Positions 36,258-46,985 of a stretch of 64,000 nt of DNA are shown here, in pieces. The stretch covers positions 1 to 64,000 of the forward strand of contig NZ_JADCNH010000022.1 in assembly GCF_018904615.1 (NCBI RefSeq), given 5' to 3'. The notes under the pieces were generated by a model. That model worked only from the letters and a program-made list of their open reading frames with translations, was not told where the DNA came from and did no database searches. The position numbers and the translations under genes are program-made. Position 1 is the stretch's first letter, and the number at the start of each line of letters is the position of its first letter. The DNA comes from Verticiella alkaliphila. Lineage in GTDB: Bacteria > Pseudomonadota > Gammaproteobacteria > Burkholderiales > Burkholderiaceae_B.

Positions 36258-38111
36258 TTAGGAATGCGCGTTGGCGTGTTGCAATGCAGCATGATACTCG
36301 CGGCGCGCTGCCGTGTCGGCCAGCCCGAAGCGCCGGTCGGCATCGTAGGGGAAGATGTCCTCGATGCGTCCGCGCTGCGACGAGCCGCGCCGGGCCTCCC
36401 ACCAGGCGGCATCCAGAAGCTCGGCATGGTGGTGCATGAAGATCGCCCGCACGCGCGGATCGCCCAGCAGAAACGGTGCGAACTCTTCCGGGAAGACGTC
36501 GTTCGGCCCGATGGCATACCAGGGTTCGCCCGACATTTCCGCTTCCTCGTTGGGCGCAGGCGGAATCCGCCGGAACCGCATCTCCGTCATGGGCTGGATC
36601 TCGTCGTAGTCATAGAAGACGATGCGGCCCAGCCGGGTGACGCCGAAGTTCTTGAAGAGCATGTCGCCCGGGAAGATGTTGGCCGCCGCGAGCTCCCGGA
36701 TCGCGTTGCCGTACTCGCGTACGCCGTGCTCCATCTGTGCGGGTGTGGCGCGCTGCAGATAGAGGTTGAGCGGCGTCATGCGCCGCTCGATGTAGACGTG
36801 GCGGATGACGATGGTGTCGCCCTGTTCCTCGAGCAGGCTTGGGGCGAGCGAGCGAAGCTCGTCGATCACGGCCGGATCGAAGCGCGCGCGGGGCAGGGCC
36901 ACGTGGGAATATTCCCACGTATCGGCCATGCGCCCCACGCGGTCGTGCAGCTTGACCATCTGATACTTGCGCTTCACGGTCTCGCGCGTCATCCCATCCT
37001 TGGCGATGCGGTCCTTGATCACCTTGAAGACGTAAGGATAGGACGGCAACGTGAACACGCTCATCACCATGCCCTTGATGCCGGGCGCGATGATGAAGCG
37101 GTCGTCCGAGTGCCGCAGGTGATGCAGGAAATCCCGGTAGAAGAGGGTCTTGCCCTGCTTCTGCAGGCCGATCATGGTGTAGAGCTCGGCCTTGGCCTTG
37201 TTCGGCAGCAGCGTGCGCAGAAAGCTCACGTAGGAAGCGGGGGCCTCCATGTCCACCAGGAAGTACGCCCGCGTGAAGCTGAAGAGGGTGGCGAGATCGT
37301 CCGAGGAGAAGAGCAATCCGTCCACGCGCAGTTGGCCCGCGGCCGTGCGCAGCAGCGGGATGGCAAAGGGATAGATCGTGTTGGCGTTGACCAGCCGCCC
37401 GACCACGTAGGCGCCCTTGTTGCGAAAGAAGAGCGTGGAGAGCACGTGGATCTGGCAGTCCGGATCCACCCGGAAGCCACCGATGCGCCGCGAGGGGCGC
37501 TGGCGCAGATCGCGCACGGCGGCCGCGACAATCCGGCGCACGTCGCGCGGCAGATCCTCGTAAGGCGCGGCCAGCCCATAGTCGGCCAGCATGCGCGTGA
37601 GGCTGCGGCGCAGCCCGTCGGTGGCGGGGTAGTAGCTGCGGTAGGACGGCCGCGCGCTGTCCAGGAACTCGGCCGCCACGGCGGGCCGCACGAAGATGAA
37701 GTCGTTGTTGAAGTACTCGCGCTGCAGGATCTTGCACGAGACCGAATTGAAGAAGGTCTCGGCGCATTCGGGCTGCAGGTGGTCTGCCAGCAGCGGCAGG
37801 TATTCCTGCTTGGCCTGCTGCCAGAACGTGTCGGGCAGGCCACCCGCGTGGAACATGCGCTCGAGCCGCGCGACGCACTCGCGCACGCGGGCATCGTAAT
37901 ATTCGATGCGGTCCCGGTTCAGGCGCTGAATGCCGTGCCAGTCGCCGTTCTCGAAGAGCGTCTTCGCGCGCTGCGCGCAATAGCGGAACAACGCGTAGTG
38001 CCGCTCGAAACCGGCCAGGATCGCCTGCGCCACGTCGTTCGGGGCAGGCGCGCTGGCCGTTGCCGGCTGCACCGTCAGGGTATCGCCTGGGTAGGCTTCC
38101 AGCATCATCAC
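36258..38111 (-). CDS. aceK: Isocitrate dehydrogenase kinase/phosphatase
   Basis: This 617-residue protein matches AceK throughout: RYCAQRAKTLFENGDWHGIQ, SVSCKILQREYFNNDFIFVR, and the kinase core APGIKGMVMSVFTLPSYPYV followed by FKVIKDR and FKNFGVTRLGRIVFYDYDEI. AceK phosphorylates isocitrate dehydrogenase, diverting carbon to the glyoxylate bypass during growth on acetyl-CoA-yielding substrates. Its place between liuA and the thiolase gene links that switch to leucine breakdown. The start has an additional MMM stretch, so the exact ATG is uncertain by two codons. Confidence 0.95.
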   Translation of the reverse strand: MMMLEAYPGDTLTVQPATASAPAPNDVAQAILAGFERHYALFRYCAQRAKTLFENGDWHGIQRLNRDRIEYYDARVRECVARLERMFHAGGLPDTFWQQAKQEYLPLLADHLQPECAETFFNSVSCKILQREYFNNDFIFVRPAVAAEFLDSARPSYRSYYPATDGLRRSLTRMLADYGLAAPYEDLPRDVRRIVAAAVRDLRQRPSRRIGGFRVDPDCQIHVLSTLFFRNKGAYVVGRLVNANTIYPFAIPLLRTAAGQLRVDGLLFSSDDLATLFSFTRAYFLVDMEAPASYVSFLRTLLPNKAKAELYTMIGLQKQGKTLFYRDFLHHLRHSDDRFIIAPGIKGMVMSVFTLPSYPYVFKVIKDRIAKDGMTRETVKRKYQMVKLHDRVGRMADTWEYSHVALPRARFDPAVIDELRSLAPSLLEEQGDTIVIRHVYIERRMTPLNLYLQRATPAQMEHGVREYGNAIRELAAANIFPGDMLFKNFGVTRLGRIVFYDYDEIQPMTEMRFRRIPPAPNEEAEMSGEPWYAIGPNDVFPEEFAPFLLGDPRVRAIFMHHHAELLDAAWWEARRGSSQRGRIEDIFPYDADRRFGLADTAARREYHAALQHANAHS

Positions 38112-38141
38112 CGCGCTCCTGCCCTCATGCGCCTGCCGGGG

Positions 38142-39320
38142 TCAGGCGGTCTCGCCGAAGAGTTCCCGGCCGATCAGCATACGCCGGATTTCGCTCGTGC
38201 CCGCGCCGATTTCATAGAGCTTGGCATCGCGCCAGAGCCGCCCGGCGGGGTAATCGTTGATGTAGCCGTTGCCGCCCAGGATCTGGATGGCTTCGCCGGC
38301 GGCCCAGGTGGCCTTTTCGGCACAATAGAGGATCACGGCCGCGCAATCCTTGCGCACGCGCCGCACGTGTCCCGTGCCGAGTCGATCCAGGTTGCGGCCG
38401 ACGGCGTAGCAATAGGCGCGGCTCGCCTGCAGCGTCGTGTAGAGATCCGCGAGCTTGCCCTGGATCAGCTGGAATTCGCCGATCGGCTGGCCAAACTGTC
38501 GGCGTTCATGCACGTAGGGCACCACCACGTCCAGCGCGGCCTGCATGATGCCGACTGGCCCGCCCGCCAGCACGGCGCGCTCGTAGTCCAGGCCGCTCAT
38601 GAGCACGCGCGCGCCGCCGCCTTCCTCGCCCAGCACGTTCTCCGCCGGCACCTCGCAATCCTGGAAGACGAGCTCGCCCGTGTGGCTGCCGCGCATGCCG
38701 AGCTTGTCGAGCTTCTGCGCCACCGAAAAGCCCGGGAACGTCTTCTCCACCAGGAAGGCGGTGACGCCCCGCGCGCCGGCATCGGGCTCCGTCTTGGCGT
38801 AGACGACGAGCGTGTCGGCATCCGGCCCGTTGGTGATCCACATCTTCGTGCCGTTCAGGATGTAGCGATCGCCCCGGCGCTCGGCGCGCAGCTTCATGCT
38901 GATGACGTCCGAGCCCGCGCCCGGCTCACTCATGGCCAGGGCACCGATGGCCGTGCCCCGGATCAGGTCCGGCAGGTAGCGCTGCTTCTGCGCCTCGGTG
39001 CCGTTGCGATGGATCTGGTTCACGCACAGATTGGAGTGCGCGCCGTAGGACAGGCCCACCGAGGCGCTGGCCCGGGAGATTTCCTCCATGGCGATCATGT
39101 GGGCGAGATAGCCCAGACCCGCGCCGCCATAGGCCTCATTGGCAGTGATGCCGAGCACGCCCAGATCCCCGAGCTTGGGCCACAGATCCATGGGGAACTG
39201 GTCCGTGCGGTCGATCTCGGCCGCACGCGGCGCAATCTCGGCCTGGGCGAAATCCCGCACCGCCTCGCGCAACATGCCGATGTCTTCACCGAGGTCGAAA
39301 TCGATACCGGGGGCGTCCAT
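38142..39320 (-). CDS. liuA: Isovaleryl-CoA dehydrogenase
   Basis: This 392-residue acyl-CoA dehydrogenase oxidises isovaleryl-CoA to 3-methylcrotonyl-CoA. It has [14 protein letters not shown] and, importantly, [19 protein letters not shown], where the glutamate takes the catalytic position used by isovaleryl-CoA dehydrogenases instead of the usual C-terminal one. The C-terminal [20 protein letters not shown] is also typical. A 16-bp palindrome lies 15 bases upstream of its ATG. Confidence 0.94.
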   Translation of the reverse strand: MDAPGIDFDLGEDIGMLREAVRDFAQAEIAPRAAEIDRTDQFPMDLWPKLGDLGVLGITANEAYGGAGLGYLAHMIAMEEISRASASVGLSYGAHSNLCVNQIHRNGTEAQKQRYLPDLIRGTAIGALAMSEPGAGSDVISMKLRAERRGDRYILNGTKMWITNGPDADTLVVYAKTEPDAGARGVTAFLVEKTFPGFSVAQKLDKLGMRGSHTGELVFQDCEVPAENVLGEEGGGARVLMSGLDYERAVLAGGPVGIMQAALDVVVPYVHERRQFGQPIGEFQLIQGKLADLYTTLQASRAYCYAVGRNLDRLGTGHVRRVRKDCAAVILYCAEKATWAAGEAIQILGGNGYINDYPAGRLWRDAKLYEIGAGTSEIRRMLIGRELFGETA

Positions 39321-39335
39321 GGCGGTCTCCGTTTT

Positions 39336-39351
39336 ACGTTTACGTAAACGT
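39336..39351. promoter_or_regulatory. Perfect palindrome upstream of liuA, candidate LiuR operator
   Basis: ACGTTTACGTAAACGT is an exact 16-bp palindrome, with TT and AA extending it after one mismatch. It starts 15 bases before the liuA ATG. MerR-type LiuR proteins regulate branched-chain degradation genes in Proteobacteria and use ACGT-rich palindromes; no liuR gene is in this window, so the link is an inference. Confidence 0.6.
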
Positions 39352-39401
39352 CAATTCTAAACAGCTTTTCTCGTCGTGCAGCAGCCGGCAGAGCTTGGGG
39401 A

Positions 39402-41359
39402 TTACCCGCTGCGCAGACGCCGCCAGAGGGTAGATCGGCTCACCCCCAGTGCTCGCGCGGCGGCGGCCTGGTTGCCGGCGTGGGCCGCCACGGCCCGCTG
39501 GGCCTGCTGTCGGGCAACATCGGCCAGATGCGCGCGCAACGGGGCGGCGGGCTCGACGTCTCGACTGCGCCCGGCGCAAGATCGGGGACCGGGCCGAGGC
39601 GTCCAAAGAGCTCCGGCAGCGTGTGTGCCCAGGCCTCGGCGGGCGAGGTGTGGGGCGGGGCCGCGGCCAGCGCCACCAGGGCACGCTCCACCACGTTCTC
39701 GAGTTCGCGCACATTGCCGGGCCACCCATGGTGCGCCAGCAAGGGCGTGAGCGTGGCGACGGCCGCCCGCACGTCCACCGTCAGTTCGAGCCGCCGGGCA
39801 ATGTCGTGGGTCATGTGCCGGGCAAGTTCGGGCAGGTCCTCGGGCCGCTCGCGCAGGGGCGGCGTGCGCAGACGCAGCACGTTGATGCGGTAGTAGAGAT
39901 CCTCGCGAAAGCTGCCTTCGGCGATGCGCGCATCGAGGTCGCGGTGGGTCGCGGCGATGATGCGCACCTGAATCGGGATGGGCTCGGTGCCACCCAGCCG
40001 CATCACCTCCTGTTCCTGGAGCACGCGCAACAGGCGGGTCTGCAGCGAGAGCGGCATGTCGCCGATCTCGTCCAGAAAGAGCGTACCGAGGTGCGCGAGC
40101 TCGATGAGCCCGGGCTTGCCGCCCTTGCGGCTGCCGCTGAAGGCGCCTTCCTCGTAGCCAAAGAGCTCGCTCTCGAGCAGCGCCTCGGGCAGGGCCGCGC
40201 AATTGATGGCGACGAAGGGCCCGCCGGCGCGCGCGCCGGCGTTGTGGATGCCTTGCGCGAGCACTTCCTTGCCCGTGCCGGTCTCGCCCGTGATGAGCAC
40301 GGTGGCCTGCGTGCGCGCGTACTGCCCGGCCAGCCGTGCCACCGTGCGGATGGCGCGGCTCTCGCCCAGCAACTGGTACAGGTGGTAGCGCGCGAGAAAG
40401 CGGCTCGAGCGTCGTGCCGTGCGGATGTGGCGGTCGGCACGTGCCACGGCCTCGGCGTCCTGCACTTTCATGAGCGTGCCGCTGGGCGCGCCCTGCACCA
40501 GCACCGGTACGGTCGTGACGACCAGGGCGCGCCCCGCGACGTGCCGCAGCTGTGCCGTGCCGTCCGCCCCCTCAACAGGCGCTGCCAGCGCCGGGGCGAG
40601 TTCGGCCAGGGGGCGGCCGACCCAGCTTTCGTCGTCGCGGCCTGCCAGGCGCTGCAGCACTGGATTCACTGCTTCCACGGCGCCCTGCGGGTCCAGCAGT
40701 GCGATGCCTTCGTCGATGTGCGCGAGCATGGTGTCCAGCCGCTGCTTCTGGCGGCTGTCCGCCTGAGCGCGCCGGCACAGGGCGAGGGCATCGTCCAGCG
40801 CCTGGCTCGCCGCGTGACTTGCGGTGGCGAGCACGCCCGCAAAGCCGCGCGCCTGCGCATGCTCGATCACCATGGACGAGCCGATGACGACGCCCACCCC
40901 TTGCGCCGCGAGTTCGTCGAGCAGGCTGTCGACATCGCGCGTGCCGCCGTACTGCCGCTGCACGAGCTGAATGCGCAGCAGGCCTGCCAGAGCATCCAGC
41001 CCAGGGTGGAGCAGCCGCCCCAGCACGGCCACCTTGGCGTGGGCCCGCGCCGCCTCGGCCAGTGCATGCATGAGATCGAAGCCATTGGCGCGCATGAGTG
41101 CGACCGGCTGGCTGACGCGCGCCCGCAGAAAGCGTCCGGCTGTCTCCGTGCAGACGAAGGCATCGGCTTCGCCACGCGCGATGCGCGCCTGGGCGAACGG
41201 CACGAGCTCGTGGATGGAGGTGTCGTGCACGCTCACGTCCGCGGCCAGGCCTCGCTCGCTCACGACCCGACGGACGATGCCGGCCAGTCGGCTGGGGCCA
41301 TCCAGCGGTGTTGCGTGGTTGAGGAGGACACAGAGTCGGGGCAGGTCGTGCGTGTCCAT
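39402..41359 (-). pseudogene. PrpR-like sigma-54-dependent activator (apparent 1-base deletion near the 3' end)
   Basis: The protein has an N-terminal PrpR-type sensor (to ~residue 190), a PAS-like segment ([20 protein letters not shown]), an AAA+ domain with Walker A GETGTGKE, and sigma-54 loop GAFSGS in place of GAFTGA, then Walker [14 protein letters not shown]. At about 39566 the frame breaks after LAPGAVE. The Fis-type helix-turn-helix ([20 protein letters not shown], then STLWRRL) is intact in the next frame and ends at 39402. One base restored in GTCGAGACGTC (coding strand) rejoins them. It diverges from the operon it probably activates. Uncorrected stop: 39440. Confidence 0.82.
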
Positions 41360-41361
41360 GC

Positions 41362-41397
41362 GTTTCAGTCTTGAATCTACGGTTTCATCATTGAAAC
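41362..41397. promoter_or_regulatory. Tandem palindromic upstream activator sites
   Basis: GTTTCA-N4-TGAATC (41362-41377) and GTTTCA-N4-TGAAAC (41382-41397) are two copies of one dyad whose start points are exactly 20 bases apart, about two helical turns. They begin three bases upstream of the activator start and lie about 100 bases from the -24 promoter. This is the geometry of a sigma-54 activator binding as an oligomer. Confidence 0.65.
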
Positions 41398-41499
41398 ATG
41401 AGCGTTGCGGAAATGAGCAGGCTTGAGGATGCTCCGTTGGCAAACCGCTGTCTGATCCTGCTCGTATGCCGCAGGGTTTACCCGGCCTGCTCGCAGAAT

Positions 41500-41515
41500 T
41501 GGCACAGCCGTTGCA
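41500..41515 (+). promoter_or_regulatory. Sigma-54 (-24/-12) promoter
   Basis: TGGCAC-AGCCG-TTGCA at 41500-41515 matches the sigma-54 consensus, with the invariant GG and GC exactly ten bases apart. Transcription would start near 41526, about 60 bases before the first gene of the acyl-CoA operon. Confidence 0.8.
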
Positions 41516-41587
41516 CCAGACCAGGCTCGACCGATGACCTTGCCCCGGGGCGCCAGAGCCGCCCCATCGAGCCCGTGGAGGAGCCCC

Positions 41588-42814
41588 GTGGATTTTGCCT
41601 ACACCCCCAAAGTCGAAGCCCTTCGTGAACGCCTGTTGGGCTTCATGAACGAGCACATCTATCCCGGTGACGAGCGCTATCACGCCGAGCAGGAAGCCAA
41701 CCGTGCCGCCGGCAACCCCTGGCAGCCCATTCCGATCATCGAGGAGCTCAAGCCGCTCGCGCGCAAGGCTGGGCTGTGGAACCTCTTCCTGCCGCACTCG
41801 GATCGCGTGCCGGAAGGTCTGACGAACCTGGAGTACGCGCCGCTGTGCGAGATCATGGGCACCATGGCCTGGTCGTCCGAGGTCTTCAACTGCTCGGCGC
41901 CGGACACCGGCAACATGGAGACGCTGGATCGCTATGCGTCCGAAGAGATCAAGCGCGCGTGGCTGGACCCGCTGCTCGACGGCAAGATCCGCTCTGCCTT
42001 CGCGATGACCGAGCCCGCGGTGGCCTCCTCGGATGCGACCAACATCGAATCGCGCATCGAGCGCGACGGCGACCACTACGTGCTCAATGGGCGCAAGTGG
42101 TGGACGTCGGGCGCCGCGGACCCGCGCTGCCAGATCTTCATCTTCATGGGCAAGTCCAATCCGGACGGCCCGCGGCATTCGCAGCAATCCATGGTGGTGG
42201 TGCCGGCCGGCACGCCGGGCCTGAAGGTGCTGCGTCCGTTGAACGTGCTGGGCTATGACGACGCGCCGCACGGTCATTGCGAAGTGCTCTTCGAGAACGT
42301 GCGCGTGCCGGTGGGCAACATGCTGCTGGGTGAGGGCCGTGGTTTCGAGATCGCCCAGGGCCGCCTCGGACCGGGCCGGATCCACCACTGCATGCGCGCC
42401 CTGGGTGTGGCCGAGCGTGCGCTCGAACTCATGTGCCGCCGCCTGTCCTCGCGCGTGGCCTTCGGCAAGCCGATCTCCTCGCAGAGTGTCTGGCACGAGC
42501 GCATCGCCGATCTGCGCTGCCGCATCGACATGGCGCGCCTGCTCACGCTCAAGGCGGCCTACATGATGGACACCGTCGGCAACAAGGTGGCCAAGGCCGA
42601 GATCGCGATGATCAAGGTGGTGGCGCCCGCCGTGGCGTGCGATGCCGTCGACATGGCCATGCAGGCCCACGGCGGCGGCGGCATGTGCGACGACTTCCCG
42701 CTTGCCAAGATGTACGCCAACGCCCGCACGCTGCGCCTGGTCGACGGGCCGGACGAAGTGCACCGCAGCGCGATCGCCAAGCTGGAACTCGGCCGTTACG
42801 CGACGCGTTCCTGA
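41588..42814 (+). CDS. Acyl-CoA dehydrogenase, ACAD10/11-like
   Basis: This 408-residue flavoenzyme has [40 protein letters not shown] and the C-terminal [15 protein letters not shown] block characteristic of the ACAD10/11 branch. It introduces the alpha-beta double bond into an acyl-CoA. The GTG at 41588 is preferred because GGAGGAG (41577-41583) lies four bases upstream and the frame then starts [16 protein letters not shown]; the ATG at 41534 would add 18 low-complexity residues. First gene of the sigma-54-controlled operon. Confidence 0.9.
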   Translation: MDFAYTPKVEALRERLLGFMNEHIYPGDERYHAEQEANRAAGNPWQPIPIIEELKPLARKAGLWNLFLPHSDRVPEGLTNLEYAPLCEIMGTMAWSSEVFNCSAPDTGNMETLDRYASEEIKRAWLDPLLDGKIRSAFAMTEPAVASSDATNIESRIERDGDHYVLNGRKWWTSGAADPRCQIFIFMGKSNPDGPRHSQQSMVVVPAGTPGLKVLRPLNVLGYDDAPHGHCEVLFENVRVPVGNMLLGEGRGFEIAQGRLGPGRIHHCMRALGVAERALELMCRRLSSRVAFGKPISSQSVWHERIADLRCRIDMARLLTLKAAYMMDTVGNKVAKAEIAMIKVVAPAVACDAVDMAMQAHGGGGMCDDFPLAKMYANARTLRLVDGPDEVHRSAIAKLELGRYATRS

Positions 42815-42924
42815 GTGCCACGCAAGATGCGGCAGCCGCGCCGGGTAGTTTCCCGTATTGCGCTGCCGCATCGCGCTCTCGGATGATGGGGCTACGGCCG
42901 CACGCCCCCATGAAGGAGAAGGAC

Positions 42925-44553
42925 ATGTTCGGACTCATGATGCAGCAACCGCTGCTCATCTCGTCGCTGATCCGCTACGCGGACCGCTTCCATGGCGACA
43001 CGGAGATCGTCTCGCGCCGCGTCGAAGGCGATATCCACCGCACCACCTATCATGAGGTCCACGAGCGCGCCCGCCGGCTCGCTCACGTCCTCGTCGCCCG
43101 GGGCGTGAAGCCCGGCGACCGGATCGCCACCCTGGCCTGGAATGGCTATCGCCACCTGGAGCTGTACTTCGCCATTTCCGGTATCGGCGCCGTGATGCAC
43201 ACGGTCAACCCGCGCCTGCATCCCAACCAGATCGCCTGGATTGCCAACGACGCGTCCGATACCTGGCTCTTCTACGACACGACCTTCCAGCCGCTGGTCG
43301 ACGGTTTTGCTGCCCAGTGCGCGAACCTCAAGACCCTCGTCGCCATGACCGATGCCGCGCGCCTGCCGGCGAGCAAGGTCGAAGGCGTGCTCGCGTACGA
43401 GGACCTCATCGCGGAAGGCTCGGCCGAGTTCGACTGGCCCGAGCTCGACGAGAACGTGGCCTCCTCGCTGTGCTACACCTCCGGCACCACCGGCAATCCC
43501 AAGGGGGTGCTCTACAGCCACCGTTCCACGCTGCTGCACACGATGGTCGGCGTGAGCCCGGACGTGCTCGGCCTGTCGGCCTCCGATGTCGTCCTTCCCG
43601 TGGTGCCGATGTTCCACGTCAACGCCTGGGGCATTCCGTACATGGGCGCCATGACGGGGGCCAAGCTCGTCTTCCCGGGGCCGAATCTGGATGGCGCGAG
43701 CCTGTACGAGCTTTTCGAGACCGAGGGCGTGACGCTGTCGGCCGGCGTGCCCACCGTGTGGCAGGGCCTGCTCGGCCACGTGCAGAAGCAGGGTCTGCGC
43801 TTCTCGTCGATGCGGCGCACGGTGATCGGCGGCTCGGCCTGCCCGCCCGCGATGCTCGCCAAGTTCGAGAACGAATACGACGTGCGCGTGATCCACGCCT
43901 GGGGCATGACCGAGACCAGCCCCATCGGCAGCGCCTGCGCCCTGAAGCCCAAGCATCGCGGCCTGTCCAAGGAGGCCGTCCTCGCCCTGAAGGGCCTGCA
44001 GGGCCGTCCCCCCTTTGGCGTGGACATCAAGATCCTGGGGCCTGACGGTCAGGAGCAGCCCTGGGACGGCAAGACCGAAGGCGAGCTCCTCGCGCGCGGC
44101 CCCTGGGTGCTGGCACGCTACTTCGGCCGTGAGGACCAGTCACCGCTGGTCGACGGCTGGTTCCCCACGGGCGATGTGTGCAGCATCGATCCGGACGGCT
44201 TCATCCACATCACCGACCGCAGCAAGGACGTGATCAAGTCCGGTGGCGAGTGGATCTCGTCCATCGAGCTCGAGAACATCGCGATGGCCCACCCGGACGT
44301 CGCCATGGCCGCGTGCATCGCCGTCCCGCATCCGAAGTGGGACGAGCGCCCGCTGCTGGTCGTGGTCAAGCGGCCCGAGGCCACGGTGGATCGCGAGGCC
44401 ATGCTGGCCTGGTTCCAGGGCAAGGTCGCCAAGTGGCAGGAGCCTGACGACGTGGTGTTCGTCGAGGCCATTCCGCTGGGGGCCACCGGCAAGATGCTCA
44501 AGACGTCGCTGCGCGAGACCTACGGCAAACACCCCCTGCCCGAGACGAAGTGA
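42925..44553 (+). CDS. Fatty-acyl-CoA / 3-methylmercaptopropionyl-CoA-type ligase
   Basis: This 542-residue AMP-forming ligase has the ATP loop [24 protein letters not shown], the [10 protein letters not shown] block, DGWFPTGDV and the C-terminal [12 protein letters not shown] with the catalytic lysine. It starts [20 protein letters not shown] like DmdB and related medium-chain ligases. It activates an imported carboxylic acid to its CoA thioester with ATP. AAGGAGAAGG precedes the ATG at 42925. The substrate is unknown. Confidence 0.9.
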   Translation: MFGLMMQQPLLISSLIRYADRFHGDTEIVSRRVEGDIHRTTYHEVHERARRLAHVLVARGVKPGDRIATLAWNGYRHLELYFAISGIGAVMHTVNPRLHPNQIAWIANDASDTWLFYDTTFQPLVDGFAAQCANLKTLVAMTDAARLPASKVEGVLAYEDLIAEGSAEFDWPELDENVASSLCYTSGTTGNPKGVLYSHRSTLLHTMVGVSPDVLGLSASDVVLPVVPMFHVNAWGIPYMGAMTGAKLVFPGPNLDGASLYELFETEGVTLSAGVPTVWQGLLGHVQKQGLRFSSMRRTVIGGSACPPAMLAKFENEYDVRVIHAWGMTETSPIGSACALKPKHRGLSKEAVLALKGLQGRPPFGVDIKILGPDGQEQPWDGKTEGELLARGPWVLARYFGREDQSPLVDGWFPTGDVCSIDPDGFIHITDRSKDVIKSGGEWISSIELENIAMAHPDVAMAACIAVPHPKWDERPLLVVVKRPEATVDREAMLAWFQGKVAKWQEPDDVVFVEAIPLGATGKMLKTSLRETYGKHPLPETK

Positions 44554-44566
44554 GGCGATAGCGAGG

Positions 44567-44592
44567 CGGGGCGCCCAGACCCGGGTGCCCCG
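44567..44592 (+). other. Intra-operon hairpin before the third binding-protein gene
   Basis: CGGGGCGCCC (44567-44576) pairs with GGGTGCCCCG (44583-44592) over ten pairs including one G-T, with a 6-base loop. It lies between the ligase and binding-protein genes, without a T-run. Such hairpins often protect the 3' end of upstream mRNA or lower downstream expression. Confidence 0.5.
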
Positions 44593-44690
44593 TTGCGCGG
44601 CCAACGCGGCCGCAACGCCGCCGGCGCGATAGCCGGCAAACGACGTGCGCCCCGATGCGCACGCGATTCCAAGCACCCGAGGAGACGTTC

Positions 44691-45934
44691 ATGAAGAAGT
44701 TTTCGTATGTGCTGGCCTGCGCCGCGTCCGTCGGCGCCCTGTTGATCGGTCCGGTCAATGCGGCCGAGAAGACCGTGCGCATTGCCTTCATCGATCCCCT
44801 GTCCGGCCTCATGGGCCCGGTGGGCAACGACCTGCTGCGCAACTGGCAGTACGGCGCCGAGCTCGCCAACAAGGAAGGTTGGGCCAAAGGAGTGAAGTTC
44901 GAGATCGTCCCTTTCGACAACAAGCTCTCGCCGCAGGAATCGCTCTCGCTGCTCAAGGCCGCTGCCGACCAGAACATCCAGTACGTGGTGCAGGGCATGG
45001 GCTCCAGCGTGGGCATCCCGCTGCAGCAGGCCGTCGAGCGCAACAACGACCGCAATCCCAACAGCCCGATGCTGTACCTGAACCAGGCCGCCGTCGATCC
45101 GGTCCAGACCAACGCCAACTGCACCTTCTCGCATGCGCGCCTGGATGGCCACGTCGACATGAAGGTCACCGGCATCGTCAAGTACATCGCCGAGAACCAG
45201 CCCGACACCAAGAAGGTGTACCTGATCAACCAGGACTACTCCTTCGGACACAGCGTGGCCAAGGCGCGCGCGAGAAGCTCAAGGAGGCCAAGCCGGACAT
45301 CGAGATCGTTGGCGAAGACCTGCACCCGCTCGCCCGCGTGACGGACTTCTCGCAGTACGCCGCCAAGATCCGCTCGTCCGGTGCCGACACGGTCATCACC
45401 GGCAACTGGGGCTCTGACCTCGGTCTGCTCGTCAAGGCAGCGCGCGATGCCGGCGTCACGGCCAAGTTCTACACGTTCTATGCGGACAACACCGGCGCGC
45501 CCACGCTCATCGGCGAAGCGGGTGTGGATCGCGTCTATCGCATCGCCGCGTTCGACTGGAATTCGCCTGCCACCGAAGCCGCCATCAAGGACTACAAGGC
45601 CCGCTACAACAACGCCGACTTCTGGAACGCCGTGGGCCCGAGCGGCCTGAAGCTGCTGGCTGAAGCCATGAACAAGGCGGGCTCGACGGACCCGCTCGCG
45701 GTGGCCAAGGCCATGGAAGGCCTGACGGTGGAGACGATGCACGGTCCGCTCACGATGCGCGCCGAGGATCACCAGGCCCAGCAGAGCTTCTACATGGCCA
45801 GCTGGCAGAAGATGGATGGCGACAAGGTGAAGTACGACCAGGAGAAGACGGGCCACGGCTGGCGCCTGGAGCGCACATTCAAGCCCGAGGAGCTCACGCT
45901 CCCGAGCACGTGCCAGATGAAGCGTCCTTCCTGA
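44691..45934 (+). pseudogene. Liv-type ABC transporter binding protein 3 (apparent 1-base deletion)
   Basis: An N-terminal signal peptide (YVLACAASVGALLIGPVNA) leads into TVRIAFIDPLSGLMGPVGND and continues in frame to about 45265 (YSFGHSVAKA). The remainder (AREKLKEAKPDIEIVGEDLH to CQMKRPS) is in the next frame. One base restored in the GCGCGCGCG run (45262-45272) gives a normal ~413-residue periplasmic protein. It is first of the second livKHMGF set. The ATG at 44691 follows GAGGAGA. The ligand is probably the acid activated by the preceding ligase. Confidence 0.82.
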
Positions 45935-45959
45935 TCGGCGTCAACCGGGAGGCCGTGGC

Positions 45960-46934
45960 ATGGAGTTCTTCCTGATTTCGTTGCTCAACGGGATCAGCTA
46001 CGGCCTGCTGCTGTTCATGATGGCAGCGGGCCTGACCCTGATCTTCAGCATGATGGGCGTGCTCAATTTCGCGCACGCGAGCTTCTACATGCTGGGCGCG
46101 TATTTCGCTTATTCCGTCGTGGCGACGTTGCAGGGCGTGCCGGGGCTGTCCCGCGCCGCTTTCTGGATCGCGCTGTTCATCGCGCCCGTACTCGTGGGGC
46201 TGCTGGGTGCCCTGGTGCAGCGCTACGGCCTGCGCCGCGTGCACCGGTGGGGTCACGTGCACGAGCTGCTAGTCACCTTTGGCCTGTCCTTCGTGATCCT
46301 GGAGCTGGTGCAGCTCGCCTGGGGCAAGGTGGCCGTGCCGTACCGCGTGCCGCCTGAACTCGACGGCACGCTCTTCACCCTCTTCACCACCCAGTTCCCC
46401 ATCTATCGCGGTTTCATGATGGCCGTGTCCGTGGCAATGTTGGGCGGGCTGTGGCTGCTGCTCAACCGCACGCGCATCGGGCTGGTCATCCAGGCCGCGC
46501 TCACGCATCCGGACGCCGTACAGGCGCTGGGACACAACGTGCCGCGCGTCTTCATGCTCGTCTTCGGCGGCGGCTGCCTGCTGGCCGGGCTGGCCGGCGT
46601 GATCGGGGGCAATGCCTTCGTGACCGACCCCAGCATGGCCATGGCCGTGGGGCCGATCATCTTCGTGGTCACGGTGGTGGGCGGCATGGGCTCGCTGGCG
46701 GGCGCCTTCATCGCCAGCCTGGTGATCGGCATCATCCAGGTGATGGCCACCGGGGTGAACGCGTCGCTCGCCACCTTCGCGGGCTGGGTGGGCTGGACGG
46801 TCACGCCGGAGACCCCGCTCTATCCGGTGCTGAGCATCGGCATCGCGCAGATCGCGCCCATCCTGCCGTACCTGCTGCTGGTGCTGGTGCTGATCTTCCG
46901 TCCGCGCGGCCTCATGGGCACCCGGGAGACATGA
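45960..46934 (+). CDS. livH: Branched-chain-type ABC transporter permease LivH (second set)
   Basis: This 324-residue membrane protein has ISLLNGISYGLLLFMMAAGL, LNFAHASFYMLGAYF, and the loop AALTHPDAVQALGHNVPRVF before GGCLLAGLAGVIGG. The pattern is that of LivH. It lies 25 bases after the binding-protein gene and 51 bases before the companion permease. It imports the operon substrate. Confidence 0.9.
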   Translation: MEFFLISLLNGISYGLLLFMMAAGLTLIFSMMGVLNFAHASFYMLGAYFAYSVVATLQGVPGLSRAAFWIALFIAPVLVGLLGALVQRYGLRRVHRWGHVHELLVTFGLSFVILELVQLAWGKVAVPYRVPPELDGTLFTLFTTQFPIYRGFMMAVSVAMLGGLWLLLNRTRIGLVIQAALTHPDAVQALGHNVPRVFMLVFGGGCLLAGLAGVIGGNAFVTDPSMAMAVGPIIFVVTVVGGMGSLAGAFIASLVIGIIQVMATGVNASLATFAGWVGWTVTPETPLYPVLSIGIAQIAPILPYLLLVLVLIFRPRGLMGTRET

Positions 46935-46985
46935 CGATGCGAACTCCTCTGCGTTTCGTCCCATTCGTCCTCCGGAGGGCTCGCC

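Noticed and set aside
36264-39347. 1027-residue open frame opposite aceK and liuA
   Set aside because: It spans two well-defined minus-strand genes, has no recognisable domain and arises from codon-position GC bias.
42433-42924. Long N-terminal extension of the acyl-CoA ligase
   Set aside because: It overlaps the upstream acyl-CoA dehydrogenase in another frame. The ATG at 42925 has a good ribosome-binding site and gives the family start.
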